This document shows positions 9,184 to 18,446 of a stretch of 64,000 nt of DNA, piece by piece. The notes below the pieces were generated by a model, which worked only from the letters and a program-made list of their open reading frames with translations, did not search any database and had not been told where the DNA came from. The position numbers and the translations under genes were made by a program. The stretch is from Bartonella apihabitans (GTDB taxonomy: Bacteria; Pseudomonadota; Alphaproteobacteria; Rhizobiales; Rhizobiaceae): the NCBI RefSeq assembly GCF_030758755.1, contig NZ_CP132387.1, forward strand, positions 1,975,001 to 2,039,000, read 5' to 3'. Numbering within the stretch: the stretch's first letter is position 1; every line of letters starts with the position of its first letter.

Positions 9184-9666
9184 CTCCTTAGGAAACCTTT
9201 CGGGTTTCCTACATCTTGCTTCTCGTGGCATAAGTCACGATCAGCCCATGGACAAAGTGCAAGGTCTATATTCGTTTCAACCGGTTATTGGAGGTACCGG
9301 AAAAAACTCCATAAAACTTGCGGCGATGGAACAGCGCGCTAACGCATTGCTCCGCTTTGTCTGCCTTTTGATTGGAATAACGAAAACCGCATCCGCACGG
9401 AAGGCAATGAGGTGTGCCTCTTCAGTAATTTCGACTTTTGGACAGCCGAAAGACACCAGAAAGGCCCGCACCGTCGTTGCTTCAAGATGTCCCCATTCTT
9501 CCGGTTGGCCGTAAGAATGACTGGAGCGGTTAGGTCCAGGTACCGTACCGGTTTTTCTCACCATTCGAGGACCGGCGGACACCCACAGGCACGTGCGACT
9601 TTGGGCAAAGATGCATATAAGCGCAACCGAGTCCCCTTTCAATATTTTTTTTCGCTTTTCACGCAA
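9184..9666 (-). ncRNA. Long 5' leader of the decarboxylase gene, candidate speF motif
   Basis: Roughly 500 non-coding bases precede the decarboxylase start. In alphaproteobacteria a conserved structured RNA, the speF motif, is known upstream of fold-III ornithine decarboxylase genes, and this is the expected place and size. What I can see directly is a hairpin, AGGAAACC (9190-9197) with GGTTTCCT (9203-9210), ending right against the ribosome site TAAGGAGAA, so that folding could hide or expose it. A frame covering 9277-9666 on this strand encodes nothing recognisable. Membership of the speF family is inference from position. Confidence 0.45.
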
Positions 9667-9882
9667 TTTTATTCAAGTCGTTGCAATATTGACCATTCTG
9701 TTATTTGCAACACAAAACCGATGGCGTTGACAAAGAAAACAGGGCTTAGAAAAACAAGGCTTGTTTTTCGAAGAAACCGCCCGTTGTTAAAAGCCAAATG
9801 TTTCTGTTATTGAAAGAGCGCCTCCAAGTTTTTTAAAAAGGAAACAGCTTTTAGGCGAACCTTTCGGAAAGGGGTAAAACTC

Positions 9883-10812
9883 TTGGGACTATTAACGAGA
9901 ATACGGGGTTTTATAGAAGTGGTCGAAGCCGGCGGTTTCTCGGCTGCCGCACGCAAGACACACAAATCGAAAGCGCTCCTTTCAAAACATGTTCATGAAC
10001 TTGAAGACGAATTGGGCGCTGTCCTTTTGAACCGGACGACCCGCCAATTATCTTTAACAGAAGCGGGTCATGCTTATTATCTTCGTGCTTTAGAGATCAT
10101 CAAGGAACTTGACGATCTCAATGACACAATTACCGATTCCAGCAAGACCCGACGCGGGCGCATAAAAATCGGCACATCGCGCACCTTTGCCGATGCGCCG
10201 ATTGGTCAATCACTCATCGATTTTTTGTCAGCTTATCCGGATATTTACCTTGATATCAGCCTTGATGACCGGTTCGTCGATCTCATCAATGAAGGTTTTG
10301 ATCTCGCAATCCGCATTACCGACATGCCGGACTCCTCCCTCATTCAACGAAAACTCATGGATATCCGTTCGGTTGTTGTCGCCTCTCCAAAACTTCTGGA
10401 AAACACTTTTGTTCCGGAAACACCGCGCGATTTGAAATCGCTTCCCTGTCTTGTCGACCGGAACAGCCTCAATTCCGACCACTGGGTGTTCAAGGATAAA
10501 AAAGGCAGCACCTTCTCGGTTGCCGTTTCCGGACGCATGGCGGCAAACGGTCCGGTCATTACAAAGCGCGCTGCCATTGCCGGTATAGGCTTTGCCAAAA
10601 TTCCGCGTTTTATAGCCGAAGAAGAATTGAGTAATGGCCTTATCAAAACTGTTCTTGATGATTTTATGACAGACGGCGCAGGCCTTTACATTGTCTATCC
10701 GCAAAAGCGCTATTTACCGGCAAAAGTGCGCATGCTCATCGACTATCTGGTCGAATGGTTCAAAACCTATGAACAGAAAGGAAAAACAAAAACCGGCGCT
10801 TCCAACTTGTGA
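9883..10812 (+). CDS. LysR-family transcriptional regulator
   Basis: A 309-residue LysR regulator. The N-terminal helix-turn-helix (about 1-62) contains the family pattern GGFSAAARKTHKSKALLSKH and ends in LSLTEAGHAYY; an effector-binding domain covers about 90-295. The start is a TTG with AAAGGGG eight bases upstream; no ATG lies near and the TTG restores the complete family N-terminus. No divergent structural gene adjoins it, so the target and inducer are unknown. It resembles the CrgA-type subgroup. Confidence 0.85.
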   Translation: MGLLTRIRGFIEVVEAGGFSAAARKTHKSKALLSKHVHELEDELGAVLLNRTTRQLSLTEAGHAYYLRALEIIKELDDLNDTITDSSKTRRGRIKIGTSRTFADAPIGQSLIDFLSAYPDIYLDISLDDRFVDLINEGFDLAIRITDMPDSSLIQRKLMDIRSVVVASPKLLENTFVPETPRDLKSLPCLVDRNSLNSDHWVFKDKKGSTFSVAVSGRMAANGPVITKRAAIAGIGFAKIPRFIAEEELSNGLIKTVLDDFMTDGAGLYIVYPQKRYLPAKVRMLIDYLVEWFKTYEQKGKTKTGASNL

Positions 10813-10826
10813 AACACGCACTTCCC

Positions 10827-10886
10827 TTCAATAAAACCGGCCCTTCAATAAAACCGGCTCTTCAATAAAACCGGCTCTTCAATAAA
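10827..10886. repeat. 17-bp tandem repeat, about 3.5 copies
   Basis: The unit TTCAATAAAACCGGCTC is repeated at 10827, 10844, 10861 and, partially, 10878. The first copy differs by one base. It begins 15 bases after the LysR stop codon. The perfect head-to-tail arrangement suggests replication slippage; there is no spacer, so it is not a CRISPR. Confidence 0.9.
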
Positions 10887-11250
10887 GAAAATGCCGACAT
10901 GTAACCGCAAGTTTCAAGGAAAAACGGGGTAAATCGAAACAAAGTGCCCGATCAAACCTCCACTTTCAAAACAGTCCCGATTTTTCAGCCCCGAAATTCT
11001 TTGAACCTCGGATAGGCATTCGTTCCCTTAAAGCGAAAATTGTTCCGGCTATTGATTTGTTCCGGTTATTTGCCGTTATTCAAAAGGAGCGAGTTAAAGG
11101 GGGCAAGGCCAAGTAAAAAGCCGGACGAAGCCATTTCCATGCATTCTGCTTCATGAGCAGAATGCAATATTTTTGACGGCAATATTTTAGCCGCGCCTTT
11201 GCTTTAAAGTTTTTTGCTCACGGCAACCGACAATGAGAAGGACAAGAAAA
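10887..11250. other. Non-coding gap with an isolated hairpin
   Basis: No gene is apparent. A strong ten-pair hairpin, GCATTCTGCT (11141-11150) with AGCAGAATGC (11156-11165), is followed on the plus strand by AATATTTTT. It could end the LysR transcript or a small RNA from this gap, but the T tract is weak. Confidence 0.45.
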
Positions 11251-11907
11251 CTAGCGTAAAAAGCTTACAATCGCCTGTTCGATATGTTGTTCAAGATCTT
11301 TCGGAAGTCCGAGTTTATCCATAAGATTATCAAGATATTGGCGATTATCCGGCTTTTCCGGATCAAGTGTCATGCGGGAAGCCACATAAAGTTCGGTCTT
11401 TTGTTCGTCGGTATTCACATTGCTGACGAGATTGTCGAGATCAACCGGCTTGTTCAATTCATCCATCAAAAAGGAAGCCGTTTTCTGGTCAATTCCGGAA
11501 CTTGCAATCTTGTTTTGTATCAGCGCGCGCTCTTTGTCATCAACATGGCCGTCGGCTTTGGCTGCCGTTATCATTGCCCGAACCAATGTCAGGGCAAAAT
11601 CGCCATTATGATCGGCGCCAGTTTGACCGATTTCTGTCATATCCACTTTGGAATTGGCATTGGAGTCATGTTTCTCGAAGTTTTTCAATGCATTGAAAGC
11701 AACACTGGCAATTGCTGCCAAGCCGCCGCCTTTTATCAAACCTTCAAGAATATTGCCTTTTTCGTTGCCACCAAAAAGTCCGCCTAAGAGATCGACGACC
11801 GAGAAGGTTGAAGATGGTGTCGAGGAGGCCGGTTTGTTTGCATTGTCTTTGGAAGCGGAATCGTCGGGGTTCAGCAAATCTTTAAAAATCTGTTTAGGGT
11901 CAATCAT
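11251..11907 (-). CDS. DUF533 / TerB-like family protein
   Basis: A 218-residue protein from the ATG at 11907, which has GGAG six bases upstream. The N-terminal third is low-complexity and glycine-rich (VVDLLGGLFGGNEKG), then a helical TerB-like domain begins near residue 105 with ALTLVRAMITAAKADGHVDDKERALI, the acidic segment shared by DUF533 (YebE) and tellurite-resistance TerB proteins. Function in this family is not established; the acidic helices suggest metal binding. It stands alone, facing away from eda. Confidence 0.75.
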   Translation of the reverse strand: MIDPKQIFKDLLNPDDSASKDNANKPASSTPSSTFSVVDLLGGLFGGNEKGNILEGLIKGGGLAAIASVAFNALKNFEKHDSNANSKVDMTEIGQTGADHNGDFALTLVRAMITAAKADGHVDDKERALIQNKIASSGIDQKTASFLMDELNKPVDLDNLVSNVNTDEQKTELYVASRMTLDPEKPDNRQYLDNLMDKLGLPKDLEQHIEQAIVSFLR

Positions 11908-12309
11908 CGTCGTCTCCGTTTTGTGAAACTCCCGCTTCTTTGAAAAAGTTAGATAGCGCCCTGTCCCCCCATTACAAGCATCACTCAAAGAGAAAACGAG
12001 TGCCGACGATTTCTGCGCCCTCTTTTAAGCGAAGGGTGATATTTCATATTGTGGTTTCGGGATAAATGGCCGTTTGCAGAAAGCTGATATATTGGCACTT
12101 GTCCTACTTTTCAGGAAATCGATCATTTCAATCCGTGCTTTTTATGTGTTCATCCGAATTTACGTTGTTCATCGATTATCGCTTGAAACTCCGGTATCAC
12201 TTCAACTTTAAGTATTTTTGTCAAAGCCGACAGGAAACTTGTCCGAACACTCTTTTCTAAAGCTTGCCTTACGCTTATAAGAATTAAAAAAGCTTTTTGG
12301 AGAACGATA
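11908..12309. other. Divergent intergenic region upstream of eda
   Basis: About 400 bases between the DUF533 gene and eda, which point away from one another. It must hold both promoters, but I cannot assign sigma-factor boxes with confidence and see no coding frame or known RNA. Confidence 0.35.
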
Positions 12310-12948
12310 ATGTCTCAGAAGACCGAACGTCTTTTACCTATTCTGCTTGGACAAAGTGTTATTCCGGTTCTTGTTATTGAACGATTGGGAGATGCAGTGC
12401 CGGTTGCACGCGCCCTTGTCGAAGGGGGACTGAAAGCGATCGAAATCACATTGCGCACTCCCGCAGCGCTTGATGCCATCCATGCAGTCTCGGAAGATGT
12501 GCCTGATGCCATTGTCGGAGCCGGTACGATTTTGAACAGCGATCAATATGTATCGGCCGAAAGTGCGGGGGCAAAATTTATTGTGAGCCCCGGACTAACC
12601 GGCGAACTCATCGACGCTGCCGAGGATAGCGATATTCCGCTCCTTCCCGGAGCAGTCACACCGAGCGAATTGATGGGTGCACTCGAAGAAGGCTACCAAT
12701 GTTTGAAATTTTTCCCTGCCACGGCGGCGGGCGGCATTGATTTTGTCAAATCGCTGGCTTCCCCCTTTGCCGAGGTCAAATTTTGCCCGACAGGCGGTAT
12801 TTCGCAAAATAACGCCGCAGATTGGCTGAAATTGCCCAATGTTGTTTGCATTGGCGGTTCGTGGGTTGCACCGAAAAAACTGATTGATGCCGGTGATTTT
12901 AAAGCCATTACCGAACTTGCAAAGAACGCATCAAAGTTGGCTGCCTGA
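12310..12948 (+). CDS. eda: KDPG/KHG aldolase (Entner-Doudoroff)
   Basis: 2-keto-3-deoxy-6-phosphogluconate aldolase, 212 residues, splitting KDPG to pyruvate and glyceraldehyde-3-phosphate; the same fold also cleaves 4-hydroxy-2-oxoglutarate. Glu45 (AIEITLRTP) and the Schiff-base Lys133 (QCLKFFPA) are both present, and the phosphate-binding FCPTGGIS segment follows. Length is that of the family. GGAG lies nine bases before the ATG. No edd adjoins it, so the pathway partners must be elsewhere. Confidence 0.93.
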   Translation: MSQKTERLLPILLGQSVIPVLVIERLGDAVPVARALVEGGLKAIEITLRTPAALDAIHAVSEDVPDAIVGAGTILNSDQYVSAESAGAKFIVSPGLTGELIDAAEDSDIPLLPGAVTPSELMGALEEGYQCLKFFPATAAGGIDFVKSLASPFAEVKFCPTGGISQNNAADWLKLPNVVCIGGSWVAPKKLIDAGDFKAITELAKNASKLAA

Positions 12949-13052
12949 AAAACCGGTGGGAAAACAACCGGTCAAGCCCCTTGAGATATAAGGGCTTGGC
13001 AAAAAAATATAAAAGCCCTGCAAAAACCAACCGGAATTGCCAATAACGGAAA

Positions 13053-13088
13053 GCCTTCGAGCCTTCGAGCCTTCGAGCCTTCGAGCCT
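13053..13088. repeat. 8-bp tandem repeat (GCCTTCGA, 4.5 copies)
   Basis: Four exact copies of GCCTTCGA and a half copy lie in the gap between the convergent eda and fpr genes. Such a microsatellite should be length-variable between strains. No function is evident. Confidence 0.9.
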
Positions 13089-13113
13089 ATCCAAAAACAG
13101 TTTTATTCTTTTG

Positions 13114-13944
13114 TCAATCGACGAAAGCGCGTTCAACCACATAGGTAGCGGGGGCGTTATTTGCGCCTTCGACAAGGCCGAAATCACGACACATAGCTGC
13201 ACAATCTTTGAGCATTGCCATCGAGCCGCAAATCATCGCGCGATCGGTTTCAGGATCAAGCTTTTTCAAACCGGTACGCTTGAAAAACTCGCCACTGCGC
13301 ATTGTGTCGGTAATTCTCCCCATATGCTCGGATTGTTCGCGTGTGGTCATGGGATAGAATTTCAACTGACTGGAAAATTCGCCAATGAGAGGATCATTTC
13401 TTAAGTCCGCAACAAGTTCGCGCGCATAGTCGAGTTCGGCAACAAGCCGTGTTGTCTGGATAAGAATAACTTCTTCAAATTTTTCATAAGTTTCCGGATC
13501 ACGAATAAGGCTTGCAAAAGGGGCAACGCCTGTTCCTGTCGAGAAGAGATAAAGCCGTTTACCCGGTAAAAGCGCGTCCAGCACCAGAGTGCCGGTGGCT
13601 TTTTTGCGCATGAGCACGGTGTCGCCCACTTTGATTTTTTGCAAATGCTCGGTCAACGGGCCGTTCGGAACCTTGATGGAAAAAAATTCCAATTGCTCGC
13701 TCCAGAACGGGCTTGCAATAGAATAGGCGCGGAAGACCGGCTTTTCGGCATTGGGTAAGCCGATCATCACAAACTCGCCCGAACGGAAACGGAAACTATC
13801 CGGCCGGTTCAGGCGGAAACGGAAAAGCCTATCAGTATAATGTTTGACATCCTGCACAGTTAAAGCAAAAACATTTGCCGGTATCGGGAATGAAGACGGC
13901 GTGGCAGTCGCATTCGAGGCTGCATTGTCGACAGGCGTAGTCAT
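13114..13944 (-). CDS. fpr: Ferredoxin-NADP+ reductase
   Basis: A 276-residue FAD flavoprotein that exchanges electrons between NADPH and ferredoxin or flavodoxin, often linked to oxidative stress and iron-sulfur repair. The FAD-binding RAYS motif is at 72-75, the pyridine-nucleotide segment STGTGVAPFASLI near 135, and the bacterial subclass-I C-terminus ends YVVERAFVD. The first 20 residues are an Ala/Thr/Pro-rich extension typical of alphaproteobacterial Fpr. AAGGAAG precedes the ATG. Confidence 0.92.
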   Translation of the reverse strand: MTTPVDNAASNATATPSSFPIPANVFALTVQDVKHYTDRLFRFRLNRPDSFRFRSGEFVMIGLPNAEKPVFRAYSIASPFWSEQLEFFSIKVPNGPLTEHLQKIKVGDTVLMRKKATGTLVLDALLPGKRLYLFSTGTGVAPFASLIRDPETYEKFEEVILIQTTRLVAELDYARELVADLRNDPLIGEFSSQLKFYPMTTREQSEHMGRITDTMRSGEFFKRTGLKKLDPETDRAMICGSMAMLKDCAAMCRDFGLVEGANNAPATYVVERAFVD

Positions 13945-14191
13945 CGGAATTCTTCCTTAATAAACTTTAGCAGATAAACTTGACAAATTCAGGCATGATA
14001 TAATGCCAAACGGTTGATCTGCCAACATCATAAAGCGAAGTTTCTTTATAATAACAAATTTGTTTTCGTCAAATGACAGTTGTAGATAGTCTGTTGGTTA
14101 TGCAAAATAATTGCTTCAAAACCGATAGACAAAACGGCTATTGTGACCACATATAGAAAATCGGAAGGCCGTTCGGGAACAAAACCATATT

Positions 14192-15649
14192 ATGACAGAA
14201 CAACTCAAATTCGGAACAAGCGGCTTGCGCGGTCTGGTGAGCGATTTAACCGATGATATTATCATGCGCTACACTTGCGCCTTCTTGCGACATTTGGAAA
14301 AAATCGGCAAGATCAATAAAGAAGCAAGTGTGATTGTCGGCTATGATCTGCGCTCGTCAAGCCCGCATATCAAAAACGTTGTCGTTAAAACAATCGAAGA
14401 TCAGGGTTATTCTGTTGTCAATGCCGGTGAAGTGCCAACCCCTGCCCTTGCGCTTTATTCGCTCAACTTTCGCTATCCGGCAATTATGGTTACAGGAAGT
14501 CACATTCCCGACGACCGCAACGGGTTGAAATTCTATCGTCCCGATGGAGAAATAACCAAGCAAGACGAGTGTGCTATTGTCGGCGAACTTGATAAAGCTG
14601 GCAAAGACGGACTTTCAGGAAATGACACGCCCTATCACCTTGCCGAGAACTATCAATCCCCTCCTGTCATTCCGGATATTCTTGAACTTTACCGGAAACG
14701 CTGCCTTTCCATTTTGCCGAAATCGGCACTTCAGGACATGAAAATCGGCGTCTATCAGCACAGTTCCATTGTTCGTGATTTTCTCGTTGAAGTTTTATCA
14801 GCTCTTGGCGCCAAGACTGTTGCAATCGGTCGGGCCGACCATTTTGTTCCTGTCGATACCGAAGCATTACGCGATTTCGACCGCAAGCTTGCCCTTGATA
14901 CAGTTCGCCAATATGGGCTTGATGCACTGGTGTCGACCGATGGCGATGCAGACCGGCCGTTAATTGCCGGTTCTGACGGGATATTTCTAAAAGGTGATGT
15001 GGTCGGAATGCTCACCGCAAAATATCTTTTTGCCGATGCTGTGGTCACCCCCGTCACCTCCACCTCGGCCGTCGAGACAAGCCATTTTTTCGAACATGTC
15101 TACCGCACCTCTGTCGGCTCGCCCTATGTTATTGCCGGCATGAAACAGGCGTTAAACGACGGTTATCATACGATTGTCGGTTTTGAAGCCAATGGCGGCG
15201 TTCTTCTGGGAAGCGATATTTCAAGCGAAACCTGCGAATTGAAGAAATTGGCAACACGCGATGCAATGCTGCCTATTCTCGCTTTGTTGGGGTTTGCGCA
15301 ATTGCGCGGCTCATCCGTTCAGGCACTTTCGAGCGGACTTCCCTCGCGTTTTACTGCCAGCAACCGGCTTTCCAATATCGACACGGAGAAGGCCAAAGAA
15401 ATTCTGCATGATCTTGAAGATGCTGCAACACGCATACATTTTTTCCATCCGCTCGGAACAATCAAACATTGGGATATGATTGACGGTTTGCGTGTCATTA
15501 TGGACAATGGTGATATTGTGCATTTCCGCCTTTCCGGCAACGCGCCGGAATTGCGGTGTTACAGCGAAGCGGCCTCGCAAAAACAGGCCGACAAGCTTCT
15601 CGAATGGGGGCTTGAAAACATTGCTCGAACCTTGGAGAAAACATCATGA
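14192..15649 (+). CDS. Phosphohexomutase (phosphomannomutase/phosphoglucomutase family)
   Basis: A 485-residue alpha-D-phosphohexomutase. The phosphoserine loop TGSHIPDDRNG (Ser103), the Mg-binding STDGDADRP (about 247-255), the sugar-binding GFEANGG (about 330) and the phosphate-binding RLSGNAPELRCYSEA near the C-terminus are all in place. The substrate (mannose-6-P, glucose-6-P or both) cannot be fixed from sequence; FEANGG instead of GEMSGH is seen in phosphomannomutase-like members. The next gene overlaps its stop by four bases. Confidence 0.88.
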   Translation: MTEQLKFGTSGLRGLVSDLTDDIIMRYTCAFLRHLEKIGKINKEASVIVGYDLRSSSPHIKNVVVKTIEDQGYSVVNAGEVPTPALALYSLNFRYPAIMVTGSHIPDDRNGLKFYRPDGEITKQDECAIVGELDKAGKDGLSGNDTPYHLAENYQSPPVIPDILELYRKRCLSILPKSALQDMKIGVYQHSSIVRDFLVEVLSALGAKTVAIGRADHFVPVDTEALRDFDRKLALDTVRQYGLDALVSTDGDADRPLIAGSDGIFLKGDVVGMLTAKYLFADAVVTPVTSTSAVETSHFFEHVYRTSVGSPYVIAGMKQALNDGYHTIVGFEANGGVLLGSDISSETCELKKLATRDAMLPILALLGFAQLRGSSVQALSSGLPSRFTASNRLSNIDTEKAKEILHDLEDAATRIHFFHPLGTIKHWDMIDGLRVIMDNGDIVHFRLSGNAPELRCYSEAASQKQADKLLEWGLENIARTLEKTS

Positions 15650-15933
15650 TAAAGGTTATTGCACATTTCTATATCAAGCCCGAATTTGTTGAAAAGACCG
15701 AAAGTCTGTTCAAAGAACTCGTCGAAAAATCCCGTAAGGAAAAAGGCTGTATTTCCTACGAACTGTTTGAAGTTCAAGGCGATACCGGTCACATGGTTTT
15801 CATCGAAACATGGAAAGACAAAAACGCTCTTGATGCGCATAGCAAAACCGAACATTTTGTCCGTATTATCGATGAATTGACAACGATGAGCTATAAGGAA
15901 GCACTCGTTACCGTCATGACCCAGAAGCTGTGA
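15646..15933 (+). CDS. YgiN-like antibiotic biosynthesis monooxygenase (ABM) domain protein
   Basis: A 95-residue single ABM domain, a dimeric ferredoxin-like fold found in quinol monooxygenases and in many small proteins of unknown substrate. The family pattern KEKGCISYELFEVQGDTG followed by FIETWKDKNALDAH and the aromatic His near residue 69 are visible. The ATGA overlap with the phosphohexomutase stop shows coupled translation, although a shared pathway is not apparent. Confidence 0.85.
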   Translation: MIKVIAHFYIKPEFVEKTESLFKELVEKSRKEKGCISYELFEVQGDTGHMVFIETWKDKNALDAHSKTEHFVRIIDELTTMSYKEALVTVMTQKL

Positions 15934-16141
15934 CGATCACTTTTTCAAAGACAAAAGCAGCATTTGCAAATCTCATGCTTATGCTGCTTTTTCTTTGTTC
16001 CCGAGCTTTGATTTTTACCGCGCATCGGGAATGATTATTTTCTGCCTTTACGCGGATATTGAGCCGCGGAAATTATTGTCGCTTCAAAACTATTCTCGTT
16101 TCAAATTGTCTTTTCACCTGCCAGTTTATTGAAAGAAAATC

Positions 16142-17518
16142 CTATTCTTCGTCGATCTGTTGCTGTTCGGGCAAAAGCAGATTGAGGATGATTGCCGTAA
16201 TACCACCGGCAGCAAGGCCGGATTTCATAATATCGGCGATAAATGCCGGAAGATGGCTCACAAAAGCCGGTACTTGTGGCACACCAACGCCAACGCTCAA
16301 GGCAATTGCAATGATGAGAAGTGCCCGCCGGTCAAGCTTGATTGACGAAAGGATGTTGATTCCGGAGGCAGCAACCGAGCCGAACATGATCATGGCCGCC
16401 CCCCCAAGAACCGGTTCGGGCATTGCTTGTATGAGAGCGGCAATTTTCGGAAAAAGGCCAAGGACAACAAGAATGGCCGCAATCCACAAGCCGACATAGC
16501 GGCTTGCAACGCCGGTTAACTGGATAATACCGTTATTTTGCGCAAAGACCGAACTTGGAAATGTATTGAAGAAACCGGCAAGAAGAGAATTGGCACCATT
16601 GACAAGCACACCGCCCTTTATCCTCTTCATCCATAATGGCCCCGAAACAGGTTCGCTTGAAATTTTGCTTGTTGCTGTAATGTCGCCAACCGCTTCAAGA
16701 GAGGTAACAAGATAGATCATGATGAGCGGAATAAAAAGCGACCACGAAAATGACAGCCCGAAATGGAGCGGCCTTGGCAAAGCAAAAAGTGCGGAATGTT
16801 CAAAACCGGAAAAATCGAGCCTGCCCATAAAACCCGCCATGACATAACCGACAGCAAGGGCAAGAATAATGGCACTGGAGCGCACCCACGTAATCGTCAC
16901 ACGGTTTAAAAGAATGATCAGCGCAAAGACTGTGCATGACAAAGCGAGATTTTGTAAACTGGCAAAACTCCCCCCCGCACCCAATGATGCATAACCGCCT
17001 CCCATACTGATAAGCCCTTCTTTAATAAGAGTAAGGCCGATCAATAAAACCACAATGCCGGTGACAAGCGGGGTAATCATACGGCTGATAAAGGGAAGAA
17101 TGCGCGAAACCGACATTTCGATAAAAGAACCGGCAATCACCACGCCGAAGACGGCTGACATCACCTCGTTTGCCGGAATACCGCTTGCAACCATGGCAGC
17201 AGAACCGGCCGAAAGTGGCCCGACAAAATTGAAACTTGTCCCCTGCACAATCAGCAAACCGGCACCGAAGAGGCCGATTTTTTTGCATTGTACAAAGGTC
17301 GCAATGCCGGAAATGATCAGCGACATGGATAAAACCATGGCTGTATCTTCCGGCGACACACCGGCAGCACTACAAATGATAAAGCCCGGCGTAATGATCG
17401 GCACAATAATTGCCAATAAATGTTGGAGAGCGGCCAAAAACGCGACAGGCGCATGCGGATGGTCATTCATCTCGAAAACGAGATCACCCGATTTTTTATG
17501 CGTTTTATAGGTCTCCAT
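16142..17518 (-). CDS. NCS2-family purine (xanthine/uric acid type) permease
   Basis: A 458-residue nucleobase:cation symporter-2 (NAT) protein with about 14 membrane segments. The family signature appears as FAQNNGIIQLTGVASRYVG, closest to bacterial xanthine/urate permeases such as PucK/PbuX. The soluble N-terminus (about 1-22) and the charged tail are normal. No purine-degradation gene adjoins it, and I see no guanine-type riboswitch upstream, so substrate assignment rests on the signature only. Confidence 0.85.
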   Translation of the reverse strand: METYKTHKKSGDLVFEMNDHPHAPVAFLAALQHLLAIIVPIITPGFIICSAAGVSPEDTAMVLSMSLIISGIATFVQCKKIGLFGAGLLIVQGTSFNFVGPLSAGSAAMVASGIPANEVMSAVFGVVIAGSFIEMSVSRILPFISRMITPLVTGIVVLLIGLTLIKEGLISMGGGYASLGAGGSFASLQNLALSCTVFALIILLNRVTITWVRSSAIILALAVGYVMAGFMGRLDFSGFEHSALFALPRPLHFGLSFSWSLFIPLIMIYLVTSLEAVGDITATSKISSEPVSGPLWMKRIKGGVLVNGANSLLAGFFNTFPSSVFAQNNGIIQLTGVASRYVGLWIAAILVVLGLFPKIAALIQAMPEPVLGGAAMIMFGSVAASGINILSSIKLDRRALLIIAIALSVGVGVPQVPAFVSHLPAFIADIMKSGLAAGGITAIILNLLLPEQQQIDEE

Positions 17519-17848
17519 CGGCTTTCTCCATCAGCACAACATTATGCACGAACATTGAAGGGTAATTTTCAAGTTAACGTTCTAGTTGAGGATTGATAAA
17601 GAAAGGTCAAGCCTATTCGACTGTAAGCTCAATTTATCCACCAGCAAGCAAGGCCATTTCAATATATAACTCTTATAACAATCCCTTGATGGGACGATTC
17701 TCTCTCAAGATTGAGCGAAGTGATGCTTGCAAGAAGACATCTTGTTGGCTTTAAAACAACAATTATATGCAATAACGGCATTGAACAAAAAACCGGAAAA
17801 CAAAAAACCGGAAACGCGTTTCTATAAAATCCGGATTGGACGAGAAAA
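17519..17848. other. Divergent intergenic region with a 15-bp tandem repeat
   Basis: Holds the promoters of the permease and of the MerR regulator. ACAAAAAACCGGAAA occurs twice in tandem at 17785-17799 and 17800-17814, just ahead of the regulator. I do not see a convincing MerR-type 19-base-spaced promoter. Confidence 0.5.
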
Positions 17849-18250
17849 ATGAATATTGGTGAAGCAGCAAAACAATCGGGTCTTAGTGCAAAAATGATCC
17901 GCCATTATGAGGAAACCGGACTTATTTCACCAGCCCATCGTAGCGAAAACGGCTATCGCGTTTATACCGATGACGATATTCAAACCTTGCGCTTCATCCG
18001 CCGCTCGCGACTGCTCGGTTTTTCTTCCGAAGATATCCGCGTTCTCCTCGGATTATGGAAAGATCATAGCCGTGCTTCAAGCGAGGTTAAAAAACTCGCA
18101 CTTTCCCATATCAAGGCTTTGCAGGAAAAAATGGACTCTCTTCAGGTGATGATTAATACACTCGACCACCTTGTCCATCACTGCCATGGTGATGACAGGC
18201 CTGACTGCCCGATTCTGGAAGATCTTGCAGGGTGCAGTCATTGCCATTGA
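17849..18250 (+). CDS. CueR-type copper-responsive MerR regulator
   Basis: A 133-residue MerR activator. The winged helix (MNIGEAAKQSGLSAKMIRHY, 1-70) is followed by the dimerisation helix and the metal loop. Cys112 and Cys120 lie at exactly the CueR positions with the eight-residue spacing, and Ser77 matches the residue that marks +1-ion sensors, so Cu(I), Ag(I) or Au(I) sensing is expected. The C-terminal CSHCH resembles the second Cys motif of CueR/HmrR. Its usual partner, a copper ATPase, is not adjacent. Confidence 0.85.
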   Translation: MNIGEAAKQSGLSAKMIRHYEETGLISPAHRSENGYRVYTDDDIQTLRFIRRSRLLGFSSEDIRVLLGLWKDHSRASSEVKKLALSHIKALQEKMDSLQVMINTLDHLVHHCHGDDRPDCPILEDLAGCSHCH

Positions 18251-18446
18251 TAAAACCCGCCGTTATATTTTTAAAGAAATCTCACTTCTGGCAAATCGGT
18301 TCATGCTATTTTAAGCGCGGCAAATCTTGCGAAGCTTAAAAAAATACCATGCTTGTTTGTCACAATTTAGCGATTTTAAAGAAAACACTTTTTATTGTGG
18401 CTGAAGAATACTACACATAACACAATAAGAATAAACGGAATTTGAA

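Noticed and set aside
9277..9666. 129-codon frame on the minus strand upstream of the decarboxylase
   Set aside because: The translation looks like no protein family, and the region is better explained as an RNA leader.
10827..10886. CRISPR-like repeats
   Set aside because: The copies are head to tail without spacers, so they form a simple tandem repeat.
12973..12998. Terminator of eda from the hairpin CAAGCCC/GGGCTTG
   Set aside because: The stem is followed by A residues on the plus strand and by no T tract on the minus strand, so it is not a convincing terminator.
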